Shown in pieces: positions 9,901 to 25,265 of a DNA stretch of 31,115 nucleotides (position 1 is the first letter of the stretch; every line of letters starts with the position of its first letter). This DNA is from Entophlyctis helioformis (Eukaryota; Chytridiomycota; Chytridiomycetes; Chytridiales; Chytriomycetaceae), in NCBI GenBank assembly GCA_025526915.1, contig JAHLKH010000249.1, positions 1 to 31,115 of the forward strand. Reading direction: 5' to 3'. The notes under the pieces were generated by a model. The model was not told the origin of the DNA and searched no databases. It saw only the letters and a list, made by a program, of their open reading frames with translations. A program made the position numbers and the translations under genes.

Positions 9901-11135
9901 CCCGAGAGACGCGTCCTGTCGACAACAAGCGTGGGATAGTGAGCGCACAATAAGCATCGTGAATGAGCACGTTGGCGTGTACGCATGCATGTGCGATAGG
10001 ATGAGCAGGGCTTACTTGTGCTGCAGAGTGCTGTCGGAAGACTCAAAGGCGGCCTCGTTGCAGAACTTTTCAATTAGCAGAGTGTACACGGACGAGAACT
10101 CGTTGTCGATGACGTTCTGATGGTTGTGGAGAGCACTGAAGAGGATAAACTGTGGTGGCACGCGGACAGAGTCAGCAATCACACGAAACCTTACGAGCCA
10201 ATGCCCACAATCCCGCTCAATGGCGGACAGAGCAAGACAGCAAGACAGCAGGGCAATTGGGCAGTCGCAAACGAACCGTGCTTGTGGCCTGCATGACCAG
10301 ATCGGGATCGGGCGAGTTCAGGACATCAAGGATGATGCGCAAGACGTTCTTTGAGATGAGGTTTGAGTTTTGGCGGCACTCGCTCAGCAGCGAGTGCAGG
10401 ATCTGCAGCGTCACTCTCACGTAGCTTGGCACGAGATCAGCGTGTCGAGTGGGATCGGAGCATCAGGATACCCGCACCGCGCAACAAAATGGCATGTGCC
10501 ATTCATCCGATTGGATGCAGGGCGGCGGGGATGGCACAGCGGCGGGGATGGCAAAGTGTCAGTGATGGACGATTCCACAAGCCGATTGCCTGGTGGTCGC
10601 TCGCAGTATGTGTGTGTGTGTGTGTGTGTGTGCTAGCCAGCCAGCAGAGACAGTGAGCAACGTCTGCAAGGGCCTGCCACGGCTCTACACCGAGGCAATG
10701 GCGCACAGCTGAGCGGGCGGCAGCAGGGCCTCGGCCGGGCGGGCGGCGTTGACGGCCAAATTTGGTCACACGCCAACACTGCCAAGCCGTGGGCTTCCCT
10801 CACACACACACACACACACACACACATGCTGGCACGCTGGTGCGGACGGGCAGCGATGGGCAGCGATGGCCATCGACGAGGAGCGACGAGGGGGCAGAGA
10901 TGCGCAGCCGCCAACGGTCCACTCACCCGTAGCGAGACTTTTTGGAATCCAGCTTGACCCGCTTCTCGAGGTAGGCGCCAATCTTGGGCAGCTTGTGCGG
11001 CTTGGTGGTTGCGTAGAATATGACCAGCGACAGCGCCGACCCCTTGGGGCCTTCCTCGCCGGGCGCTGTCGGGTAGACGTTGTTGACCAGGCTGACATGG
11101 TTGTAGCAGAAGCTGCAGTAGGCGGGCGTGGCCAT
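6987..11135 (-). CDS. EFR3: EFR3-like plasma-membrane scaffold protein for PI 4-kinase
   Basis: Eleven exons join in phase: 10927-11135, 10277-10424, 10016-10149, 9610-9915, 9439-9517, 9095-9353, 8749-8997, 8566-8660, 7883-8453, 7433-7730, 6987-7323 (894 aa). The N-terminus has a cysteine-containing start (YCSFCYNHVSLVNNVYP) and LPKIGAYLEKRV, followed by helical-repeat sequence (ILHSLLSECRQNSNLISKNV; TRLSGLKALEAVCG; LKHSAKTCIKGLF), matching the EFR3 pattern of a palmitoylated Cys-rich N-terminus plus an armadillo/HEAT-like rod. The C-terminus is Ser/Ala-rich with a poly-Ala run from a GCT/GCC repeat (7266-7311). EFR3 anchors the Stt4/PI4KIII-alpha complex at the plasma membrane. Length is close to the family's 780-900 aa. 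The first intron (502 nt) is exceptionally long and carries complementary dinucleotide repeats. Confidence 0.88.
10609..10632. repeat. (TG)12 microsatellite in EFR3 intron 1
   Basis: Twelve uninterrupted TG units on the + strand. In the EFR3 pre-mRNA (- strand) this reads (CA)12 and is complementary to the (TG)13 formed by the repeat at 10801-10826. Confidence 0.95.
10801..10826. repeat. (CA)13 microsatellite in EFR3 intron 1
   Basis: Thirteen uninterrupted CA units on the + strand, reading (TG)13 in the EFR3 transcript, about 170 nt upstream (in transcript order) of the complementary (CA)12. Confidence 0.95.
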
Positions 11136-11508
11136 GGCTGCGGCTGCGGCTGCGAGGGCGAGTGCGGGTGCGGGTGCGGGTGCTGCTGGTTGAAGGCTGC
11201 TCGCTGCTGCTCGCTGCTGCTGCTTTACGTCTGCTGCTTGCTGCTGAGCACTGGGCTGGGTCAGCGAATCGCACCATGGCCAAAGAGAGCGTCAGCAGCC
11301 TGCATGCACGGCCAGTGGGCGATACACCGGCGCAAGTGGGCAGCCAACCTTTTTGGGGTGGCCCGTTGGTCGGTTGCGAGGTTGGCCTGTGGGGCAGATT
11401 GTCAATCATTGCCCAAACTGGCCGGATAGCAGGCGGGTCACGTGGGAATGCACGTGACTGGATGGCCGGCCAATCAGCGGCTCATTGTCAGCAGCAGCGG
11501 TTTGCCGC
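11136..11508. promoter_or_regulatory. Divergent promoter region, EFR3/MCY1
   Basis: The 373 nt between the two divergent start codons contain GC-rich GCTGCG/GCGGGT/GCTGCTC short repeats (11130-11240) on the EFR3 side. On the MCY1 side there are two TCACGTG palindrome-type boxes (11438-11444, and 11451-11457 in reverse) and a CCAAT box (11470-11474). No coding sequence was recognised. Confidence 0.5.
11438..11457. promoter_or_regulatory. Paired TCACGTG (Cbf1-type E-box) sites upstream of MCY1
   Basis: TCACGTG at 11438-11444 and its reverse complement CACGTGA at 11451-11457 lie 12-13 bp apart, about 50-70 bp before the MCY1 start codon. In yeast this heptamer is the Cbf1/Met4 site of sulfur amino-acid genes. 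Finding two in front of a cysteine-synthase gene suggests sulfur-responsive control; use by this fungus is inference. Confidence 0.5.
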
Positions 11509-13141
11509 ATGGCAACTCGGGGCCGGGCAGCTGCTGCGACGCTCGTTGTGCTGGCGTTGGCCGCCTTGGTGACGGCCAGAGCACTGACCGCACGGCGGAG
11601 GCAGCGGCATGCAACCGCCGTCCGTCCAGTCACGGTCGACGGCGTCGTCGGCCTCATTGGCAACACTCCGCTGATTCGCATCGAGTCGCTGTCCGCCGCA
11701 TCGGGCTGCAACATCCTCGCCAAGGCCGAGTTTCTGAACGTTGGCGGCAGCACAAAGGACCGCATCGCTTTGGGCATCATCCAGGACGCCGAGGATCGTG
11801 GCCTCATTGCCCCGCACACGGGCTGCACCATCTTCGAGGGCACCGTCGGATCGACCGGCATCTCGCTGGCCGTCATTGCCCGCGCAAAGGGCTACAACTG
11901 CCACATTGTCATGCCAGGTCTGCGGCTTGAACACGCCTTCTCCACCACCAGCTGTTTGCCTGTCATCCCATCCCATCCCATCCCATCCCGTGGCGCGGCA
12001 CTCTTGTCTGACTTGCTCTTGCTCGTGGCGTATGACGGCCATGCTCCACACGCTTGCTCCCGAGACAGACGACCAGGCAAAAGAAAAGTACGACATTCTC
12101 GAGGCCCTCGGCGCGACCGTCGAGCGCGTGCGGCCAGTGTCCATTGTCGACAAGGGCCACTTTGTCAACGTGGCCCGGCGGCGTGCAGACGAGATGAATG
12201 CGGCTGCCGATGAGGCTGGATCGGCCGCCAGAGGCTATTTCTGCGACCAGTTTGAGAACCTGGCCAACTACAAGGTGCGCCTATACGGCTGCTCTGCTCA
12301 GCTGCTGGCATCGACTGCTGCTGACTTCTGCACATGTCTGCTGCAACGCTGGCTGTCGGATGGTTGCCAGACTCACTTGCAAACCACCGGACCGGAGATC
12401 TACGAGCAAACCAAGGGCTGCATTGACGCCATTGTCCTTGGTGCTGGTGCGTTGCCCATCTCAGCGCATGCACTCTTTCGTGCATCTGCTGTGCGGCTGT
12501 TCAATCACGCGTCTTTTGGACACATGGATCTGATGCATTGCCCCCTGGCTGCTTCATGGGTTGGCGCAGGCACTGGAGGGACACTGGCTGGTGTGGCACA
12601 CTACCTGAAGCCGCGCATCCCAAAGCTGCACGTTGTCTTGGCGGATCCAGACGGAAGCGGCCTCTACAACAAAGTCAAATTCAACGTCATGTACGCCTCG
12701 GAGCAGGCCGAGGGCAAGCGCAAGCGCCACCAAGTGGACACGATCGTCGAAGGCGTCGGTATCAACCGGCTCACATCCAATCTTGCCTTGGCACTCGAGA
12801 GCGGATCAATTACAGATGCCGTGCATGTTACTGACTCGCAGGCGGTGGAAATGTCGCGGTTCCTTATGCGCGAGGATGGTCTCTTTGTTGGGAGCTCCTC
12901 GGCTGTAAACTGCGTGGCTGCGTTCCAAACAGCAAAGAAGCTCGGCCCAGGACACACAATCGTCACAATGCTTTGTGACAGCGGCACGCGGCATCTGACC
13001 AAGTTCTGGTATGCACCGTGCCTTGATGGTCCGCCAACAAGCCACAGCTCTAACACTGTCGCCTACCGTGCATTCAGGAGCAGCGAATATGTCCATCGCT
13101 ATGGGTTGACACCGACAGCAAGTGGCCTTGAGTTTCTGTAA
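11509..13141 (+). CDS. MCY1: Cysteine synthase 2-like PLP enzyme, membrane-anchored (MCY1 type)
   Basis: Five exons (11509-11917, 12069-12274, 12371-12446, 12570-13008, 13078-13141) join in phase to give 397 aa, against 393 in yeast Mcy1. An N-terminal hydrophobic helix (TLVVLALAALVTARAL) is followed by basic residues, as expected for an outer-mitochondrial-membrane anchor. The PLP fold-type II core shows GLIGNTPLIRIESLS, GGSTKDR with the Schiff-base Lys, EGTVGSTGISLA, GAGTGGTLAGV (phosphate-binding loop), GLFVGSSSAVN and MLCDSGTRHLTKFW. Family members synthesise cysteine from O-acetylserine and sulfide or act as cysteine synthase-like lyases; the exact substrate cannot be read from sequence. 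The last exon was chosen because it restores the family ending (KFWSSEYVHRYGL). An AATAAA signal follows at 13148-13153. Intron 1 holds an ATCCC repeat. Confidence 0.9.
11963..11990. repeat. ATCCC pentamer repeat in MCY1 intron 1
   Basis: Five tandem copies of CATCC/ATCCC lie in the 151-nt first intron of MCY1 (11918-12068). Confidence 0.85.
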
Positions 13142-13157
13142 AATCCGAATAAATCTT

Positions 13158-13176
13158 GGCCCGATATTCATACAAT
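13158..13176 (-). repeat. Solo copy of the Fanzor element terminal motif
   Basis: On the - strand this reads ATTGTATGAATATCGGGCC, identical over 19 nt to both Fanzor element ends (4725-4743 on +, 26368-26386 on -). The following CAA-like bases are also shared. No further element sequence adjoins it: the side where the element would lie (13177 onward) does not resemble the element tail. It begins 16 nt after the MCY1 stop codon, directly behind the AATAAA signal. It may be a severely truncated insertion, a target site, or a shared 3'-end element. Confidence 0.7.
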
Positions 13177-13433
13177 GAGCGACGAAAAGGCATGATTGGC
13201 ATGATAACAACGCCATTCCTTTGGCCAAGCTTGGCGCAGCAACTGACCGTTGTGCCAACCGTGCGGCTCGCTTGCAAACCAAAACCTGCATACCCGCCAT
13301 CTCCTCTCGCTCTCCCCTTCGTCACCAATCCGGTCATCTTGTCCACACCATCCGACCAAACTGGCACCGACAACTCGTTCAAACACCAACGCCAACCTTG
13401 TCTTTGGGTTTGGGCGGGCAGGCTGACCAAGGG

Positions 13434-14486
13434 ATGTCGCGCGGCTCTGGTATGTCCATCCGTTGTAAAGCACCCATGCTCGCGCTGGCGCTGGTCTGTT
13501 CATAGACCGCTCGCGGTTACGCAGGGCTTTGGCTGTTGTAAGGCTGCCAGAACGCGTCTGTTGCTGACAAAGGCAATCCAGATGGCGCTGCGCAACTTGA
13601 CGACGGCGCTCAATCCGCAGAGGCATCTGCCATTAGTCATGCAGACACGCCAGGAACAGCCGATAGTGATCATCCCGTCGCATCCGCCGGAGGCCTTGGC
13701 GCCGACTCTGCTCCAGATGCCTCTGCAAAACAAGACAGTGGCGATGGCGGACCGGCCGGTGGTGTTGACGCTGCAGACAGCTCCCTGTCGGCGGCCCCGG
13801 CAGCCAGCGATGAAAATGCCGGGGGCGCTGACGCCGGGCATGCTGGAAACCCTGTCAGTGGCGATGGATCAGACCAGGCGGCCACTTCACCAGAAGATCA
13901 AGATGTCGCCGTTCTAGAGTCAACCATGGGCCAGATCCGAGCGGATATCCAGCAGCATGAGCGCGAAGACGCCGCAGTTGACAATGAGACGGTCATGGTC
14001 ATCGGAGCTCTGGACGCTCTGGCCATTGCTGACGGGGCTGGAGCGGATGCGTCATCAGCTTCCCAAGCTACTGGGCCAGAAGGAAGCAGCGAGGCGGCAT
14101 CAGCGGCAGCAGCATCTGGCCTTGCAGCAGACCCCAATGCCAGTCCAGGCTTTGGCAACATTCTCTTTTCCAATGACCGCGTCCATCCTGTCCCACCCTC
14201 GACGCGCACCATTACAAGCCCAATCCCTACCGATCTGGGTGTTGGGTTTCAGTTTGTAAACGTCGACTACGAGGCCGATCCGGACGCCTTGTACCTGGAC
14301 TTGACCACCATCATGAGCCGATCTGCATCTGTCGAGGAGTTTCTCTTGGATGAGGCCAGCATGTCGACGGCAAGATTGGCAAAGGCGCTGCAGCTGCAGC
14401 TGCCGCCGCGACAGGAAGCTCCGGTGCTGCATCGTCGCAAGAGGCTCCTATTATCCGCCAACGTCGCCTACCATGTCGTCGTTTGA
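13434..14486 (+). CDS. Unrecognised Ala/Asp/Ser-rich protein, possibly the N-terminus of CFAP184
   Basis: A tiny first exon (13434-13449, MSRGS) followed by 13543-14486 gives an in-phase 319-aa frame ending in TGA. The 3' splice site would be the uncommon TTGTAAG, a type also needed in YAK1. The first 150 residues are low-complexity Ala/Asp/Gly/Ser. A better-structured part follows (LGVGFQFVNVDYEADPDAL, LDLTTIMSRSASVEEFLLDE). I do not recognise the family. CCDC96/CFAP184 proteins normally carry a long acidic N-terminus and the downstream CFAP184 exons start within this frame's 3' end in another frame. A weak intron (donor near 14362, acceptor near 14413) would fuse the two in frame, so this may be one gene. 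Confidence 0.4.
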
Positions 14487-16202
14487 CAAGCCCAGTGGTG
14501 GGCATCATCACCATCACGACGGCAGCGAGGATGGCGATGATCATCTCAGACAGGACCAGGACGGCGAGTTTATGGACGGCGAGAGCCATGACGACGAAGG
14601 AGACGGCGCCAAGCAAGAAAATGATCAGGCGCAGGCACATGAGCCACCTCCTGAAGTTGAAGTTGACCGCGAGGCCATCATTGCATCAATCAAGCAAAAC
14701 TTGGAGCTCAAGGACAAGCTGGGCCAGCGGAATGTGATTCTGCAGAACAAGCTTGGCGAATACTTTAAGAAGAAGCGTGTAAGTTTGCTTCATGCATGTG
14801 CATGCACAGTGACATTCTTGGCATTGGACTGTTGGCACAGACTGGTTGACACGTGATTGCCCCACAACCAGTCGGACGACACTCGCGACGGCGAGAAGAG
14901 CGTGTCCGACCAAGAACAGCGCTATGCCAACTGCATGTCCTCACTCAACGAGCTGCGGGCCGAATACAACTCGATAAACGTCACCAACCAAAAGGTTGTG
15001 AGCGAGTACAAAAGCAAACTCGAAGAGCGCGTCGAAGAAGTCACGGCAAAGGCAGACGAGTTTTGGAAGTACAAACGAACGGTTGCCCTTGGCGCGGAAA
15101 ATTCTCGCACCGGAAAGCCCTGCCTGTCAAGATCGTGGACCAGCTCGAGTCAACGGAGCGCAAAAAGGAAAACGAGGTTGTGGCAGTGCGGCTGGAAAAC
15201 ATCAAGCTTCGGAACAAGCTGCGTCGCCATGAGCAGCTCCTCAGGCAAAAGGTGCGTTCTCACAGAGTCGCGACAGGTTCCATTGTGTGGCTGCATGGTC
15301 ATTGATGCTGATGCACGCATTTGACGATTGCCACGTCGATCTCGATCTGCTACACACGGAGCAGGAAGAGCTTGCAGACGGTCTTCACCTTATCGACTTT
15401 GAGCAGCTCAAGATCGAAAACCAGACATACAATGAGAAAATAGAGGAGCGCAACGAGGTGAATATTTTCGAGGCGAGGCTATGCTGTGTGCGATCGATGT
15501 TGGCAAAGCACTGACGCAATCGACGATTCTGTGCTGGACGGATGGCTGTGTGTGCAGGAACTGCTGAAGCTGCGCAAAAAGATCACCAATGTTGTGCAGG
15601 TGCTGACGCATGTCAAGGAAAAGCTGCAGTTTGTTCAGGTAACGCAGCATGCGGCTGCCACGGACGAGTGCATTTGACTGATCCGCGAGAATCTCCTGCC
15701 AAACGGGGGATGGTGTGTGACAGGGGGAGACGGTCGAGTTGAAGCAAGAGCTCAAGAAGCTGGACGAGGAAGTCACTGCCCGCCGCGACTCTCTGCCAAT
15801 GGCCAAGCAGGAACGCGACATGCTGCGCAGCACCAACACACTGCTCCGCCAAAAGAATGGCCTGCTCGGCAACAACAACCTGCTGCGCGACTATGGAGAG
15901 AAAGTGGTGCGTCTGTTGTGGATGGGCTTTTGCAGTGCCGAGACACAGCCGTGGGGCGGATCGACTGGCTGATCCATTGACGTGCATGTTTGTTCTTGTA
16001 ACGCGTGGTGGACGGGGACGAACGGCCACATCAGGACGAGAGCAAGGACTTGCGCACGAGGATCGAGGATCTGCAGCGGTACTACACGGAGCTCATCAAC
16101 GAGACGCACCGGCTGCGACGCAAGATGCAAAAGGCGCAGCTTGTGGCGCAGATGAACATGACCATGAATACGACCATGAACATGGACACGGTCAAGGCGT
16201 GA
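14473..16202 (+). CDS. CFAP184: CFAP184/CCDC96-like axonemal coiled-coil protein (apparent frameshift)
   Basis: Six exons (14473-14778, 14872-15251, 15365-15457, 15558-15638, 15724-15906, 16035-16202) encode about 403 aa of acidic N-terminus and coiled coil. The family signature is clear: VRLENIKLRNKL, then EELADGLHLIDFEQLKIENQ, TYNEKIEERNEELLKLRKK, VQVLTHVKEKLQF and NGLLGNNNLLRDY. CCDC96/CFAP184 works in motile cilia and flagella as an axonemal structural protein, so the organism makes flagellated cells. Exon 2 is 380 nt, one short of a multiple of three: the frame changes at the AAA in 15113-15115, between ENSRTGK and LPVKIVDQLE. This is either a real 1-nt deletion or a homopolymer sequencing error. 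The start codon is uncertain (see the preceding entry). Confidence 0.85.
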
Positions 16203-16999
16203 TGTGGTTGGAGGGGGGGTCGTTTGCAGCGTTGGGCCGGCAAGGGGACGAATGAAGCGCCAGAGGGATCTGTTCTGTGTGTGTGTGTGTGTGTGCGCCA
16301 GTGTATGTGCGTGCGTGAATCTGTGTTTGTGTTTGTGTGGGCAGCGGGAGTCATGCCAACGACCTCGTCAACAATCAACGTTTGCAAGCCAACCTGCAGC
16401 AACGACAGACGCCTGCAAGCCAGCCCGCCAGCCCGCCAACCATCACGGCACACCAGGCACACCAGGCACACCACCAGGCACGCAAGGAGCCTCTGCCGGT
16501 GCATCTGCACGTCTCTGCCTGCATCCCATAGTCCAGCCACCTGCACCGTCTGCACCGTCTGCACTCGCACCGCAGCAGCAAGCTTGTTCACACACGCCGC
16601 TCGAGCCAACCGCCACGGCCAAGCAAGCCCCGTGCAGCGCAGACCTTGCCAGCCAGTCAACCAACCAACTAGCCAAGCCAGCCAACCAGCTAGCAGCCGC
16701 CGGCTAGTATGCCTCGAGCCACAAGCCCTGCGCCGGCTTTCGACTCCAACGCCCCCTCTTGTATCGGCATATCAGCACCATGCAAACCAGGCTGGTACGT
16801 CCTCGTGGACCCGCTTGCGTCGGTCTGTCCATGCGCTTGTGTGCGTGCCTGCTCGTGCCTGCATGTGGGCATATGAGGCCTATGCGGCCTGCTGCACACG
16901 CCGTAGATCCAAGGCTGGCGCCGTCGCTTGGCATGCCTGCCGTGCGTCCCGTGCCGTTGCTGACTGCCATTGTGCACAGGCATCGCCTCGGGCACTCGC
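16203..16999. other. CFAP184-YAK1 spacer and probable YAK1 5' leader
   Basis: After the CFAP184 stop come TG repeats, then C-rich sequence with CACCAGGCA repeats (16447-16482) and CCAGCC/AACCAGC runs. An open frame from 16353 splices in phase (donor 16795, acceptor 16979) into the YAK1 exon at 16980, but its composition is that of repetitive leader sequence and it resembles no kinase N-terminus. I treat it as probable 5' untranslated sequence with an intron, though translation from 16353 cannot be excluded. Confidence 0.5.
16276..16299. repeat. (TG)n microsatellite upstream of YAK1
   Basis: About ten TG units in the CFAP184-YAK1 spacer, followed by looser TGTGTTTG repeats to about 16340. Confidence 0.85.
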
Positions 17000-23056
<6,057 letters not shown>

Positions 23057-23275
23057 ATCGGCCAGGCTGTTGGTCCTGCTGGTGGATGCGCACTTGGATG
23101 TATGGGGTATGATGAGGACTTTGTTAAACAATGAACCGAGGCTTGTGTTCAGATGTTCGGGTGGGTTGTATTTGATAGAAAAAAACGAGGCTCGCCAGGA
23201 ATGCCTTGGCAAGCCAGACAAGCAAAACGCGCGACAAGCCTCGGGGCATTGGCACGGGATCACCTCTAGTCTGGA

Positions 23276-24979
23276 TCAGAGGATGCTGTCCATCTTTGCA
23301 TAGACGTTAAAGACACTGGATACATAGCGCGGTGGTGAGTAGGCGTGAGGGACAAACGGGCCAGCAACAGCGCACTCAGTGTACAGCAGGAGCTCGGCAG
23401 ACTGACCCTGCCATGACTTCCGTTGTGCCGGCATTCTTGACCTTGTCCGAGTAGTTGGCGTGCTCCTGGAGCAACTCGTCGGCTTTTTGGAAGGCTGCCT
23501 CGCGCTGCGCGTGGCTCAGACCCACCAGAGCGTTTTCAAGCACGTTTGCGGCGTACGCGGCACAGACCATGGCGACTGTTCTCCTGTTGGGAGGAGGGCC
23601 GCGGCCCAGCAGGCAGTCCACAGCGCGCTGCACAATGTCTTCTTTGATCTTGACGTCGACAAGCGGATGTGCGGGGAGGTCGAAGAAGACGTAGTTGACG
23701 CGGTCTGTGCGGAGAACGCCCTTGTCGACGAGTCCCTTTGCAATGCGCTCACGGACCTGCTTGAGCTGGTAGCCAATCTTGGCCAAGTTCCACGTCTCGC
23801 CTGTGATGCCCACCGTGCCACGGAGCCAGTCGCATGAGTCTCTGGTGCATCCAAGGGTAGTCGGGCAGAGGAGGGCACTCACCGCTGAGCAGATCGACCC
23901 AGTTGCCGATGCTGTCCACCTCGGTCTTGATGTAGCGGAGGGCCTCGTCCAAAAGGACCTCGCCAGTCAGACGCTCATCCGTGACCTCGATCAGACGCTC
24001 AGCAAAGGGCCGCTTGCGGGGCTCCTTGACAACGTTGATGCGGTTGCGCAGAGACAGCTCCACAAGGATGGTGCCGCGCAGAACCTGAGCGGCAGTGGCA
24101 GGGACGCGACGCGAGCATGAGCGACACGAGCACACATCCACGATATGCGACATGGGGTGTGCGACGGTGCCGTGGCAGGCCGACTTACATAGGAGATGTT
24201 GTCGTTCCAAAAGGACAGCCGGCCCTGTAGCGCCACCACACAGGCGTTCCCAAGGGGCGAGTGTCAGTTGCTGCCATTCCCACATGCTCGACGACTGCAG
24301 ATCCACAAGCCACGGCGCGCATGCACATCAGCGCCACTGCTGTCGCGGTGGGCCAGCACACGCCGACGTGATGGACGGGTCGGGGCTCGGCAGGGCTGCC
24401 GGCAAGCCCGCCCGCCAGCAAGCCCGCCAGGCAGTCACGGCACAGCACGGCACGGCACAGCCCGTTTGCGCCCGAGGCCTGCTTGGTGCTCGCTCGAGGC
24501 ATGGAGCCACACGGCGTCGCATGCTGCGTCACAGGCACGGTGCAGGCACTGTGCAGGCCGGAGGCGCCACTGCCTTGAACGATGACGGCTGCCCGCCAAG
24601 CGAGCATGCACCTGGGCAGGGCAGGGCTGGCATGCACAGACGGTCACTGCGGTAGGCGCCAAACAGCCAGAGCGGCCGGCCAGCCAGCATAGCCAGCACA
24701 GCCAGCACACACCTCATTGTCCTTGTATCCAAGCAGAAGGATTTCCTCGAACAGCGTCAGCTTCTTGCTCTTGCCGCCCTTGCCGTTGTTGTCGTCGTCG
24801 TCGAGCTCGTCCCGCTCGTGCTGCACCTGGCCGCCGCCGCTGCCGTTGGGGCTGCCAGAGAAGTCAACGTTGGCGTCGTCGGCGGCCCCAGCCGACTTTG
24901 GTGCATTGTCGTCGTACTCTGTAAAGTCGTTGCTGTTGCCGCCGACGTTGCGGCGTCGTTGCGTAAGCCCTGCAGACAT
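23276..24979 (-). CDS. VPS74: VPS74/GOLPH3 Golgi PI4P-binding adaptor
   Basis: Five exons (24713-24979, 24189-24224, 23883-24084, 23407-23800, 23276-23315) join in phase to 312 aa; human GOLPH3 has 298 and yeast Vps74 345. The N-terminus is acidic and disordered (MSAGLTQRRRN, LDDDDNNGK). The GPP34 fold follows: LTLFEEILLLGYKDNEGRLS, FWNDNISYVLRGTILVELSL, TGEVLLDEALR, WVDLLSGETWN, QLKQVRERIAKGLVDKGVLR, YAANVLENAL and the ending AGVFNVYAKMDSIL. These are hallmarks of GOLPH3/Vps74, which binds PI4P on Golgi membranes and retains glycosyltransferases via COPI. Exon 2 is only 36 nt, behind a long 488-nt first intron. The gene converges with YAK1 (219 bp between stops). Confidence 0.93.
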
Positions 24980-25265
24980 TCGCTGTGCGGCTGTCGAGAC
25001 ACCGAGGAAGCGCTGGGTCAGTGCTGTGCCCTGCTGTGCCTTGCTGTGCGTTGCTGCGCTCTGCTGCAGACAGAGACGTCTGTCTGTTGGCAGCCTCCAA
25101 CTTACGGATTTTGATCACAAAGGCAAGTGCAGCGAGCACCGCCACCAATAAAAGCCGCACTCGAGTGACATGAGAGATGGACGAGCAACGGACGAGATGG
25201 AAACGCTGGCCAGGGCCAGGCAGGGAGGACGAGGGGTTCATTCATCGCAGACGGCAGCTGCCAGT

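Noticed and set aside
13177..13433. Search for a degraded Fanzor element beside the solo terminal motif
   Set aside because: Comparison by eye with the reverse complement of the element tail showed no similarity past the 19-nt motif and its few flanking bases.
24980..25265. Repeated CTGTGCC/TGCTGTGC stretch between VPS74 and HOM2 as an RNA gene
   Set aside because: It is a short imperfect repeat (25020-25070) with no cloverleaf or stable fold that I could support; I see no other feature in this spacer.
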